Source: Sphaerochaetaceae bacterium
GTDB taxonomy: Bacteria; Spirochaetota; Spirochaetia; Sphaerochaetales; Sphaerochaetaceae
Direction of reading: 5' to 3'
NCBI GenBank assembly: GCA_016302165.1
Contig: JAEDOD010000002.1
Coordinates: 1-49,550 of the forward strand
Length of the DNA: 49,550 nt
In this document: piece after piece, positions 17,632 to 25,706 of the stretch
How positions within the stretch are numbered: the first letter of the stretch is position 1
Layout: each line of letters starts with the position of its first letter
The notes under the pieces: model-generated
Databases searched by the model: none
What the model was told of the DNA's origin: nothing
What the model saw: the letters and a program-made list of their open reading frames with translations, nothing else
Program-made: the position numbers and the translations under genes

Positions 17632-17898
17632 TTACTTTCTGAGTCCAAGCTCTGCAATAAGTGCTCTGTACTCATTGATGTCTCTGTTCTTGATGTAGGC
17701 AAGAAGTCTTCTTCTCTGACCGACAAGCATCAAAAGACCTCTCTTGGAAGCGTGATCCTTTGGGTTGGCCTTGAAGTGAATCTGAAGGTCATTGATTCTT
17801 GCTGTAAGAAGTGCAACCTGCACCTTAGCGTCTCCAGTGTTGGCAGCGTTTCCACCAAACTTCTCGATGATTTCCCTTTTCTGTTCTGCTGAAATCAT
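17632..17898 (-). CDS. rpsO: 30S ribosomal protein S15
   Basis: The 88-residue primary 16S rRNA-binding protein of the 30S platform has the conserved KREIIEKFGGNAANTGDAKVQVALLTARI and NDLQIHFKANPKDHASKRGLLMLVGQRRRLLAYIKN. The ATG overlaps the ribF TGA (ATGA), with GGAG 7 bases upstream. S15 usually autoregulates its own translation. I did not see an obvious pseudoknot here, because the upstream sequence is ribF coding. Confidence 0.98.
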   Translation of the reverse strand: MISAEQKREIIEKFGGNAANTGDAKVQVALLTARINDLQIHFKANPKDHASKRGLLMLVGQRRRLLAYIKNRDINEYRALIAELGLRK

Positions 17899-18725
17899 TT
17901 TCTTTCTCCAAAAAATATAGAATCTGGCAGTACTCCATCCTTTTCCATTTCCAGGAAGTAAGGATCGCCTTGAGGGGAGGAGAAAAGGAGATTGTCTCTC
18001 TCTATTCTACACACTCCATCCATCAAGACACCATTTCTCCCTAAGAGCGTGGCATCATAAGCCCCCGGTGGCGGCAGAAGCTGATGAATTGACTTCGTAC
18101 TAATCTCCAGAAATCCGTCACCAAGCCTGAAAGGGCATGGCATCAGGTCGATGCGGTATTTCCGGCCGGTAAGATTCGGAATACATCCGGTCTCACCTTT
18201 TTCTATCACCCTTCTTACAAGAGTTGACGAGATCTTTTCTCCACCCTCCGTAAGAATTGCTTTTTCAATTTCAACCCTGCACTGTGCTCCACGTAATCTG
18301 AACATAGAGTCAAGGTCGTAGGCGGATGCTGAATCCTTCGGGTTACCAAACCTAAAATCTTCACCTACCACCAAAATCCGTGGAATGCATAGAGATGTAA
18401 TCATATCTATAAATCCACTAGCTGAAATTCTACTGAATTCAGGGGAAAAGTCAATTACTACAAAGGAATTGACTCCCATTTTTTTAATTTCTTCCTCTCT
18501 TAGTCTGATGGTATCGATATTTCTGGGAATACCAGGCTTAGGATTAATGGAAAAGGTGATCACAACTGAAATGCAATCCTTCTCCTTTTCCGCTTCATCA
18601 ACCACCCTTTCTATCAGTTTCTGGTGTCCTTTATGGGTTCCGTCGAATACACCGATAGTAAGGGCAGCCTTTCTGTCCTTAAGTCTTCCTGATGAGAGAA
18701 GGGATTGAAAGTCATAGGTTTCCAT
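17895..18725 (-). CDS. ribF: RibF-like FAD synthetase with a divergent C-terminal half
   Basis: RibF normally has an N-terminal FMN adenylyltransferase and a C-terminal riboflavin kinase. The adenylyltransferase part is clear: GVFDGTHKGHQ (HxGH-type nucleotide site), DFSPEFSRISASGFI, GEDFRFG and ISSTLVRRVIEKG. In the last ~95 residues I cannot find the kinase motif GxPTAN, and the region is shorter than usual. Kinase activity is therefore doubtful, although PPPGAYDATLLG resembles part of that fold. The start is placed at the ATG at 18725 (276 residues) because AGGAG lies 5 bases upstream. It overlaps the truB end by 14 bases. Confidence 0.85.
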   Translation of the reverse strand: METYDFQSLLSSGRLKDRKAALTIGVFDGTHKGHQKLIERVVDEAEKEKDCISVVITFSINPKPGIPRNIDTIRLREEEIKKMGVNSFVVIDFSPEFSRISASGFIDMITSLCIPRILVVGEDFRFGNPKDSASAYDLDSMFRLRGAQCRVEIEKAILTEGGEKISSTLVRRVIEKGETGCIPNLTGRKYRIDLMPCPFRLGDGFLEISTKSIHQLLPPPGAYDATLLGRNGVLMDGVCRIERDNLLFSSPQGDPYFLEMEKDGVLPDSIFFGERK

Positions 18726-19563
18726 CTGGACTCCTATAGAGGAAGGAAAGCTTTTCCTTCTTGCTGACGATTCCATAGAACTTTGTTCCCATGTAAGACA
18801 AGGCGAAAGGACGGGAAGGATCGCTGTCGCTAAGGATAAAGCGACCTGGAGTCACTCCGTTGTCTATCTCCTTTTTCCTTCTCTCGTCAAAGACAATGGA
18901 AGAGAAAAGTCCTGTCTTCTCCAAAAGCTCCATAGTTGAGATTCCAATGTCTGAAAGAGTAAAGGGTCCCACCTCTGTCCTTCTTAGCTTGACAAGGTGC
19001 CCCCTTGTCCCCAGAGCCAATGCTATATCCCTGCCAAGGGACCTGATGTATGTTCCTTTGGATACAGTGCAGTCTATGGTGAGTATGGAATCTTCATAGG
19101 ACAGGAGGGAGATATTCTTCACTTCGATATCTCTTTCCTCCATCTCTATTTCCTTGCCTTTCCTGGCTTCCTGATATGCTCTCTTTCCCCCTACATGGAT
19201 CGCAGAGTACTGGGGAGGGCGCTGCTTCTGCTTCCCGAGAAAAGCAGGAAGAACCTTCTCTATTTCCTTAAGAGTAGGTATATAGGAGCTTTCTCCAATT
19301 ACCTGCCCTTCCCTATCCAAGGTATCTGTCTCTTCTCCAAACTTGATGGAAGCGGTATATCTTTTGCCGAAGGATGAAAAGATGGGATTGAGCCTTGTTG
19401 CTCCTCCCACCATTACTATCATAAGTCCAGAGGCGAACTTATCAAGGGTTCCTGCATGGCCCACCTTCTCTCCCCTGAACCTATGTTTTATATCGTTGAG
19501 ACTGGAAAAGGATGTGACATCCTCCCCTTTATCCATAAGGATTATGGAAAACTCACTCCCCAT
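18712..19563 (-). CDS. truB: tRNA pseudouridine-55 synthase
   Basis: TruB makes pseudouridine-55 in the T-loop of all tRNAs. The product is 283 residues from the ATG at 19563. Longer in-frame starts would run far into rbfA. Motifs are VGHAGTLDKFASGLMIVMVG with the catalytic Asp, KRYTASIKFGEETDTLDREG, QRPPQYSAIHVGGKRAYQEARKG, CTVSKGTYIRSLGRDIALALGTRGHLVKLRRTEVGPF, and a short C-terminal PUA-like region. It overlaps the end of rbfA by 11 bases. Confidence 0.95.
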   Translation of the reverse strand: MGSEFSIILMDKGEDVTSFSSLNDIKHRFRGEKVGHAGTLDKFASGLMIVMVGGATRLNPIFSSFGKRYTASIKFGEETDTLDREGQVIGESSYIPTLKEIEKVLPAFLGKQKQRPPQYSAIHVGGKRAYQEARKGKEIEMEERDIEVKNISLLSYEDSILTIDCTVSKGTYIRSLGRDIALALGTRGHLVKLRRTEVGPFTLSDIGISTMELLEKTGLFSSIVFDERRKKEIDNGVTPGRFILSDSDPSRPFALSYMGTKFYGIVSKKEKLSFLYRSPDGNL

Positions 19564-19912
19564 CTTTTGCCACAACCTCATCAATGAGTCTGTTGATCCT
19601 TTCCCCTTCAATGTAGGAGTTGTCCTTAATGAACCTGAGTACAGGAGTATTCTTGGTCTTAAGGACCTTTGCAAGCCTACTCTGGATAAAGCCTGAAGCG
19701 TCGCTGAGAGCCTTTACAGACTTATCAAGCTGACTGTTGTCAAAGAGATAGGATACATATACCTTGGCACTACTGTTGTCGGGACTGAGCTCGACTCTGG
19801 TAATACTGGTCAAGGTAGACAGATTATGGTTCTTGACGGCACCCGTCACTATGAGGCTGGAGATGGTCTCAAGAATCTTGGTCTCCAGCCTTTCCTGACT
19901 AAACTCACTCAT
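19553..19912 (-). CDS. rbfA: Ribosome-binding factor A
   Basis: RbfA is a small KH-fold factor for late 30S maturation and cold adaptation. The 119 residues include RLETKILETISSLIVTGAV, STLTSITRVELSPDNSSAKVYVSYL and SGFIQSRLAKVLKTKNTPVLRFIKDNS, the family's core. The ATG lies within the last codons of infB (8-base overlap). The infB-rbfA-truB order is near-universal. Confidence 0.95.
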   Translation of the reverse strand: MSEFSQERLETKILETISSLIVTGAVKNHNLSTLTSITRVELSPDNSSAKVYVSYLFDNSQLDKSVKALSDASGFIQSRLAKVLKTKNTPVLRFIKDNSYIEGERINRLIDEVVAKDGE

Positions 19913-22607
19913 CGAATTCCAGTGTCCTCTTGACTTCTTCAGTCTCTACAACTTCAAGGATGTCTCCAACCTGGAGGTCCTGCCAATTCTCAAGGCCTAC
20001 ACCACATTCGAAGCCTTCCAGGACTTCCTTTGCATCGTCCTTGAATCTCTTGAGAGAGGAGATCTTGATAAGGCTCTGGCTGATCTGGATGGAATCCCTG
20101 ATTACGCGGACCAGGCTGTTGCGCTTGATCTTGCCTTCAGTGACCATACATCCTGCAATGATACCAACCTTTGGAACCTTGAAGGTGTCTCTGACTTCAA
20201 CCTTACCGATATCGACTTCCCTGGTCTCTGGCGACAGCATACCCTCCATTGCAGACTTGATGTCGTCCACAACATCGTAGATGATGTTGTACTTCTTGAT
20301 TTCTACCTTCTCTTCGTTGGCAAGAGCCTGGGCTCTTGGAGTAGGTCTGACGTTGAAGCCGATGACAACAGCGTTGGAAGCGGAAGCAAGGGTTATATCG
20401 CTTTCGATGATGGCTCCGGCGCTGGCCCTGATCACATTCAGCTTGATCTCAGGTGTGCTGAGCTTCTCCAGTACTCCAGTGAGAGCTTCAACGGAGCCCT
20501 GCACGTCACCCTTGATGATGACATTGAAGTCTGTGACCTGGCCTTCCTTGATCTTCTCGTTAAGGTTCTCAAGAGTGACCTTATTTCTATTGCCATTGTC
20601 TCCAAGTCTTTCCAGCTCCTGTCTCTTGGCAGCGATGGACCTTGCTGTCTTTTCATCCTCAGTAACCTGGAAGGGGTCTCCTGCAGAAGGTATGTTTGAA
20701 AGACCAATGATCTCAACAGGAGTGGAAGGTCCAGCTTCCTGGATTTTTCTTCCCTTATCGTCAAACATTGCCCTGACACGGCCTGAGTAGATACCGGCAA
20801 CATAGTAGTCACCCTGGTGGAGAGTTCCCTTCTCCACGATGACAGTTGCAACTGTACCTCTTCCCTGGTCGATTCTGGATTCAAGAACCTTACCTACAGC
20901 CCTACACTTTGGATTGGCCTTCAATTCCAGAACCTCTGCCTGAAGAAGAATGGTATCCAAAAGGTCATCGATTCCCTGTCTCTTAAGAGCTGAAATCTCA
21001 CAGTAGAGTGTCTGGCCACCCCATTCCTCAGGCATGAGCCCAAGGTCTGAAAGCTGCTGCTTGACCCTGTCTGGATTTGCTTCAGGAAGATCACACTTGT
21101 TGATGGCTACAATGATTGGAACCTTTGCGGCCTTTGCATGGTCGATGGCTTCCCTTGTCTGGGGCATGACACCGTCATTGGCTGCAACAACCAGTACTAC
21201 AATATCTGTAACCTGGGCACCTCTTGCTCTCATCATGGAGAATGCAGCATGGCCCGGAGTATCCAGGAACACAATGTCTCCCTTACCTGGAACGCTGACC
21301 TTGTAGGCACCTATGTGCTGGGTGATTCCTCCAAACTCTCCTGCAACCACGTTTGTACTTCTGATTGCGTCAAGAGTCTTTGTCTTACCATGGTCAACAT
21401 GACCCATGACAGTGACAATTGGTGGACGAGGAACCATATCCTCTTCCCTATCCTCTTCCTGCTCGATGACAGTTTCATCATATAGGGACACCAGATGTAC
21501 AGAGCATCCATATTCACTGGCAATGATCTCTGCTGTCTCATGGTCAATCTGCTGGTTGATGGTAACCATCATGCCCATCTTGAAAAGCTTTGAGATGATG
21601 TCTGAAGCCTTCAGGTTCATCTTCTTTGCCAGGTCTGCAACAGTGATGTTCTCCATGATATCGATGGAGGAAGGGACGGAAGCAAGCTTAAGCTGCTCAA
21701 CCTTCTTTTTCTGAAGTGCAAAGTCAAGCTCTTCGTCCTTCTGCCACTTGTTGTCGTAATCCTTCTTCTTTCCGTTTCCGCCGACGCTCTTTCTTGCACC
21801 ATTCTTCTGGTTCAGTTCCATTGGGGCTGAAGCACCGCCTTGAGGTCTCTGGGAACCGAAGCGTGGTGAAGTGGGATTCATGGGCCTGGAGCCATTCTGA
21901 CGGAAGCCGTTCTGGCCTGGGCGTGCTGGAGGAGTATAGCTTCTTCCTCCACCCTGGCGATTGAAGCCTCCATTATTATCCTTATCTCTTCCATCCCTAT
22001 TCTGCCAGTTGTTTCTGTCCCCATTTGGCCTGAAGTTACCCTGCTGTCTCTGGCCGAAGTTTCTCTGACCTGTGGGCTTTCCTCCTACAATACCCTGTAC
22101 CCTAGGCTTATTGGACTGGGTAACTTGGGGCTGAGATGGCTGCTCAGAAGCATGAATGATCACCGGGCCGCTATGGATAGTGGACTGGATTCTGGTGTTG
22201 CCATTGTGGGTAGTGCTACCCATAAAGCTTTTGCCTTCAATGACTTCCCTCTTTGGAGCCTCTTTCTGGGCACTATTTCTGATAGGAGCCATCTGTGGTT
22301 TCTCACCAGGCCTGGTGGGTCTCTGCTGTCCCTGTACCCTTGGGTTATCTACAAACTGAGGACGGGACTGGGCGATGAGATTGGATTTCTCGGGGGAAGA
22401 AGGCTGTGGCTTGACTTCAGGAGTATTCTCCTTTTCGTCCTTACCCTGGCCCTTGACCTTAATTACCTGCTTTGGCTTTACAGGAGTCTTAAGCTTGACC
22501 ACAACCTTCTTCTTTTCTACAACTTCCTCCACTGCCTTTTTGGCAACCTCAGGAGCTGCAGCCTTTTTAATGATGTTTACCTTAATGTTCTTATTTTCTT
22601 CTGCCAT
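19905..22607 (-). CDS. infB: Translation initiation factor IF-2
   Basis: IF-2 delivers initiator tRNA to the 30S and promotes subunit joining. The product is 900 residues from the ATG at 22607, which has AAGGG upstream; a TTG five codons earlier is less likely. The N-terminal ~270 residues are low-complexity, first Lys/Val/Pro-rich, then Gln/Asn/Arg/Gly-rich. The GTPase core has G1 GHVDHGKT (followed by KTLD rather than the common SLLD), G2 GGITQHIGA, G3 DTPGH and G4 NKCD in place of the usual NKID. Domains II-IV follow (VDFN-type linker, DVQGSVEAL, GIIAGCMVTEGKIKR). Part of the rimP-to-tgt cluster. Confidence 0.98.
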   Translation of the reverse strand: MAEENKNIKVNIIKKAAAPEVAKKAVEEVVEKKKVVVKLKTPVKPKQVIKVKGQGKDEKENTPEVKPQPSSPEKSNLIAQSRPQFVDNPRVQGQQRPTRPGEKPQMAPIRNSAQKEAPKREVIEGKSFMGSTTHNGNTRIQSTIHSGPVIIHASEQPSQPQVTQSNKPRVQGIVGGKPTGQRNFGQRQQGNFRPNGDRNNWQNRDGRDKDNNGGFNRQGGGRSYTPPARPGQNGFRQNGSRPMNPTSPRFGSQRPQGGASAPMELNQKNGARKSVGGNGKKKDYDNKWQKDEELDFALQKKKVEQLKLASVPSSIDIMENITVADLAKKMNLKASDIISKLFKMGMMVTINQQIDHETAEIIASEYGCSVHLVSLYDETVIEQEEDREEDMVPRPPIVTVMGHVDHGKTKTLDAIRSTNVVAGEFGGITQHIGAYKVSVPGKGDIVFLDTPGHAAFSMMRARGAQVTDIVVLVVAANDGVMPQTREAIDHAKAAKVPIIVAINKCDLPEANPDRVKQQLSDLGLMPEEWGGQTLYCEISALKRQGIDDLLDTILLQAEVLELKANPKCRAVGKVLESRIDQGRGTVATVIVEKGTLHQGDYYVAGIYSGRVRAMFDDKGRKIQEAGPSTPVEIIGLSNIPSAGDPFQVTEDEKTARSIAAKRQELERLGDNGNRNKVTLENLNEKIKEGQVTDFNVIIKGDVQGSVEALTGVLEKLSTPEIKLNVIRASAGAIIESDITLASASNAVVIGFNVRPTPRAQALANEEKVEIKKYNIIYDVVDDIKSAMEGMLSPETREVDIGKVEVRDTFKVPKVGIIAGCMVTEGKIKRNSLVRVIRDSIQISQSLIKISSLKRFKDDAKEVLEGFECGVGLENWQDLQVGDILEVVETEEVKRTLEFDE

Positions 22608-22622
22608 ATAAACCCTTGCCAA

Positions 22623-24161
22623 TTATTCTTCAAACTCGAACTCTGCACCACAGTGAGGACATACATTGCTGTCTGAAGGAACCATCTGATGACAAACAGG
22701 ACATTCGAAGAATTCCTCACTGTCTGTCTCAATGGTTACGCTATTCTTGACAGTATCGATTTCCTCTTCTGTAAGACCTCTGTCCTTAAGTTCTTCATCA
22801 TCATAGTCAAAGAACTCCTGGATTGACCATATATCCACATCATGAAGCTTCTTTACAAGCTTGTCGTCAAGACCGATATCTGTAATTGGAGTCTCATCCG
22901 GATCGATTCCGATCTCTTCGTTTGTAAGCTCTGGCTTCTTTTCTTCAACCATAGGCTGCTCTTCCTCTACTTCGTCACCGATGAAGTCTCCATTGAAGAG
23001 GGAGCCTACAGCTTCATGGATCATCTGAGTCTCGCTCATTTCATTGAACTGAGTCTTTGTCTTCACGTCGATCATCCAGTCACAGAGAGTCTTGGCAAGC
23101 CTTACGTTCACACCGCCCTGACCGATTGCAAGTCCCTGGTCCTTATCGTCAACGATGGCCACTGCATACTTCTTGGAAGGATCCATCTCCACAACTCTCT
23201 GGACAGGGGCAGGAGTAAGTGCATTTGCAATGAGGACGATTGGATCTTCATTATATCTGATGACATCGATCTTCTCTCCTCCGATTTCATTCATGACGCT
23301 CTGGATCTTGCAGCCACCCTTTCCTACTGTTGCTCCTACTGGATCTGTATCGCTCTTCTTGGTGTCAACAGCAATCTTTGTCCTGATGCCAGCCTGTCTT
23401 GCAATGGCCTTGATGACTACGCTGCCGTTGTCGATCTCCTCTCTCAGCTGTCTCTCCACAAGGCACTTGACGAATTCCTTGCTGCTTCTGGTAAGGCTGA
23501 TCTTTACGCCTCTCTTCTTTTTCTTTGTCTTTCCAGACTTGTCTTTAGTAAGGATTTCATCTCCGCGGTCAACCTTCTCAACGAAGAACCTGAGGTTATC
23601 TCCCAGTTCATAAGTCTCTCTTGGAGACTGGCCCCTGAGGGTAAAGACAGCAAGATTCTCTTCACCGAAGCCAATATCAACCAGCCAGTCATTGGTATTC
23701 TTCATAAGCTTCTTGAGTTCACCCTTGATAAGAGTGTTCTCCATGGTCTTGGCCTTGTTATAGGTCTTGTCGTCAGTCATCTCCTTGGAGACCTGCTGAC
23801 CTCTCTGCTTTGCTGACTGCACTGCAGAATACTCGAAGGTCTTTGGGTTAAGAGGAATTTCAAGGATATCCCCTACCTCAACTTCATCACCAGCAAGCTC
23901 AATTGCTTCATCAAGAGGAATTTCAGTAACTTCCCTGAAGTAGTCCTCTTCCTCAACTACAGTCTTCTTGGAGAGCATCTCCACAAGAATCCTGGACTTG
24001 TCCTTATTGGATGTATAGAACTTGACTTCAGCATTCTCATCTGTGCCGAACTTTCTCTTATAGGCACTCTTGAGCATGTCAGTAATAATGGACTTCACTT
24101 CTCTGATGCTCATATCCTTCTGAGCCATCATTTCCCTTATATCATTAGTAAGATCAATCAT
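22623..24161 (-). CDS. nusA: Transcription termination/antitermination factor NusA with a C-terminal four-Cys motif
   Basis: NusA binds RNA polymerase and nascent RNA, modulating pausing, termination and antitermination. The product is 512 residues from the ATG at 24161 (overlaps the rimP TGA as ATGA; GGAGG 10 bases upstream). Visible parts are the N-terminal polymerase-binding domain, an S1 domain with a Lys-rich insertion (KDKSGKTKKKKRG), and KH modules VGATVGKGGCKIQSVMNEIGGEKIDVI and GLAIGQGGVNVRLAKTL. An acidic helix-hairpin-helix region (DDKLVKKLHDVDIWSIQEFFDYDDEEL) follows. The last 30 residues contain CPVC and CPHC (Cys487, 490, 501, 504), a zinc-ribbon-like knuckle I do not associate with standard NusA. 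Confidence 0.96.
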   Translation of the reverse strand: MIDLTNDIREMMAQKDMSIREVKSIITDMLKSAYKRKFGTDENAEVKFYTSNKDKSRILVEMLSKKTVVEEEDYFREVTEIPLDEAIELAGDEVEVGDILEIPLNPKTFEYSAVQSAKQRGQQVSKEMTDDKTYNKAKTMENTLIKGELKKLMKNTNDWLVDIGFGEENLAVFTLRGQSPRETYELGDNLRFFVEKVDRGDEILTKDKSGKTKKKKRGVKISLTRSSKEFVKCLVERQLREEIDNGSVVIKAIARQAGIRTKIAVDTKKSDTDPVGATVGKGGCKIQSVMNEIGGEKIDVIRYNEDPIVLIANALTPAPVQRVVEMDPSKKYAVAIVDDKDQGLAIGQGGVNVRLAKTLCDWMIDVKTKTQFNEMSETQMIHEAVGSLFNGDFIGDEVEEEQPMVEEKKPELTNEEIGIDPDETPITDIGLDDKLVKKLHDVDIWSIQEFFDYDDEELKDRGLTEEEIDTVKNSVTIETDSEEFFECPVCHQMVPSDSNVCPHCGAEFEFEE

Positions 24162-24652
24162 TTCTTCTTTTCCTCCCATCTACATTCAAGTTTTGCCTTG
24201 GCAATAGTATCAAACTTCAAGGTGATTGATTCACCGCTTTCCTTTTTATCTTCAATGAGGTATGCCCCAAGAACAAGAGAACTATCATCAGAGTCAACTA
24301 TCTTTCCTGAAACATAGGAAGAATACTCAGTTGAGTATACTCTTACATCCCTACCCTTGAATACTCTGAATTCACTGTAATCCTTAAGATTCCTCTGAAG
24401 CCCAGGGGATGACACCTCCAGATTCAGGTCCCTGTTCTCACATACTACCTGATACATAGGGTAAAGCACGTTGTAGGCTGCTTCAAGGTCGTCAGTAGTA
24501 ATGTCGCTGCCTTCCTTTGTAAGCACTACACGCATGTTTGTGCTTCCCTTCTCCTTGTCCTGGGATACTTCCACCACCAATAGGCCTAGAGACTCCATCA
24601 TGGCTGACACATCTCTAAATAGATCCCGTCTATCAGAACCAAAGCTAAGCAT
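24158..24652 (-). CDS. rimP: Ribosome maturation factor RimP
   Basis: RimP assists 30S assembly. The 164 residues show the expected blocks: LGLLVVEVSQDKEKGSTNMRVVLTKEGSDITTDDLEAAYNVL, then LNLEVSSPGLQRNLKDYSEFRVFKGRDVRVY. GGAGG lies three bases before the ATG, a rather short spacing. It is the first gene of the nusA-infB cluster, as in most bacteria, and is preceded by a promoter and a terminator-like hairpin within a leader of about 64 bases. Confidence 0.93.
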   Translation of the reverse strand: MLSFGSDRRDLFRDVSAMMESLGLLVVEVSQDKEKGSTNMRVVLTKEGSDITTDDLEAAYNVLYPMYQVVCENRDLNLEVSSPGLQRNLKDYSEFRVFKGRDVRVYSTEYSSYVSGKIVDSDDSSLVLGAYLIEDKKESGESITLKFDTIAKAKLECRWEEKKK

Positions 24653-24669
24653 AGTCCTCCATCATAAAC

Positions 24670-24696
24670 AAAGGGACTCGGCATGCCGGTCCCTTT
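24670..24696 (-). terminator. Terminator-like hairpin in the rimP leader (possible attenuator)
   Basis: Eight-base perfect arms AAAGGGAC/GTCCCTTT (24670-24677, 24689-24696) enclose a GC-rich loop that is itself near-palindromic. On the minus strand the stem is followed at once by a T-rich GTTTAT, then the rimP GGAGG. It lies downstream of a predicted promoter and upstream of the first gene, the arrangement expected of an attenuator. Confidence 0.55.
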
Positions 24697-24722
24697 AAAT
24701 CACTTTAAATGAAACTGACTGT

Positions 24723-24751
24723 ATTAAACCTTTCTTTATCCATTGTGTCAA
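24723..24751 (-). promoter_or_regulatory. Promoter of the rimP-nusA-infB cluster
   Basis: On the minus strand there is a consensus -35 TTGACA (24751-24746), a 17-base spacer and TTTAAT (24728-24723, 5/6). The predicted start is about 24716, giving a leader of about 64 bases that contains the hairpin at 24670-24696. It is one of the best promoter matches in the window. Confidence 0.65.
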
Positions 24752-24827
24752 TAGTCAGAGGTAAAATTCAACATCATATTGCTCAGACACGAATTATTGA
24801 CATCAGAACAGAAAGCTTAAGAGTACT

Positions 24828-25559
24828 CTAAATTGCTTTTCTGAAGATAATCCTTCCCAATACAAAAACAATTACAGTCAAGGAGGCGAATACTAGGACA
24901 AAGCTGTTGACCTTCTCCTTCCATCTTAGGGCAAGGACCATGATGTCTCCTAGAGCCATAACTAAAAAAGGAAAAAGACCCAAGAGGTTTTCACCTTTTC
25001 CTGTCAATATGGATTTCAGCATCATTCCAAAGAATACTACAAGGACAAAGGAGACCAATGCCTCAACTACATGGAAAAGGCATCCATTCTCCATTTGAGA
25101 TCTATAGACCACAGGTATGGCCATGGAGAACAATATAGCGTAAAGGAGAGAATACCAGAGCATGGCCTTCTCTTCACTTCCCTTGGCACTATTGAATGTG
25201 GCCGCCACCATCATGATGATGAGAAAGCCATAGGCTACAAACTGAAGAGGTGGAATAGTGTGCTCAGTGTGGACCATCCCTGAAAAGAGGAGAACTGTAG
25301 CTGTCAAGGCCAGTCTTCCATAATCAGGTGTCACATCCATTCCAGACAGTGTAAGCCAGAATTCTTTGTTGAAGAAAAGGAGCAGAATTACAGAAATAAC
25401 CATTGAAGCCAAGGCCAAAGTCTCCACATAGATGTCAAATGGAGATGAGAACAGCTTCATGGATGGGTCCAATACTATTCTAAGGATACTCTGGATCCTC
25501 TCAGAAAGAAGAACTGTAAAATAGAGAAGAAACAATAGTGAAAGAGTTCTATTACCCAT
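24828..25559 (-). CDS. Polytopic inner-membrane protein of unknown function
   Basis: The product is 243 residues from the ATG at 25559, which has AAGG 7 bases upstream. An earlier in-frame ATG would add a polar 26-residue segment. About seven or eight hydrophobic helices span nearly the whole length (for example LSLLFLLYFTVLLSERI, LASMVISVILLLFF, FVAYGFLIIMMVAATF, VVEALVSFVLVVFFGMMLKSIL, FVLVFASLTVIVFVLGRIIF). Short polar loops have no recognised motif, and charged residues within helices are scarce. It stands alone between mutS and the rimP operon promoter. I do not recognise the family. Confidence 0.7.
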   Translation of the reverse strand: MGNRTLSLLFLLYFTVLLSERIQSILRIVLDPSMKLFSSPFDIYVETLALASMVISVILLLFFNKEFWLTLSGMDVTPDYGRLALTATVLLFSGMVHTEHTIPPLQFVAYGFLIIMMVAATFNSAKGSEEKAMLWYSLLYAILFSMAIPVVYRSQMENGCLFHVVEALVSFVLVVFFGMMLKSILTGKGENLLGLFPFLVMALGDIMVLALRWKEKVNSFVLVFASLTVIVFVLGRIIFRKAI

Positions 25560-25657
25560 AAGCTTACCTTTAGAGTTAGTTTGATAGAATGAAGTTAAAT
25601 CTGTTTCAGGTAAAAGAAAAGAGCTGATGTCAGTCAACTATATTCATCCATTTGATA

Positions 25658-25690
25658 AGCGAAGGGGAAAGCTAAAGAATCCCCTCCGCT
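25658..25690 (-). terminator. Hairpin downstream of mutS
   Basis: Ten-base arms (25658-25667 and 25681-25690; core GAGGGG/CCCCTT with one G-U pair on the minus strand) flank a 13-base loop 16 bases after the mutS stop. No strong T-run follows. It probably ends or stabilises the mutS transcript. Confidence 0.5.
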
Positions 25691-25706
25691 ATAATCCGTA
25701 CTACCC

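Noticed and set aside
21800..22570. Low-complexity Gln/Asn/Arg/Gly-rich region as a sign of foreign DNA
   Set aside because: It is the N-terminal low-complexity domain of IF-2, which varies greatly between bacteria and is in frame with the GTPase core.
22842..23816. 324-codon open frame on the plus strand opposite nusA
   Set aside because: It lies wholly antisense to nusA, which is certain from its S1/KH motifs. The product has low-complexity Leu/Ser/Cys-rich sequence expected from an antisense frame, and no SD or domain was seen.
24653..24827. Possible tRNA gene upstream of rimP, as in some bacteria (metY)
   Set aside because: The conspicuous stem is a simple hairpin. No T-loop GTTCRA motif or cloverleaf can be drawn.
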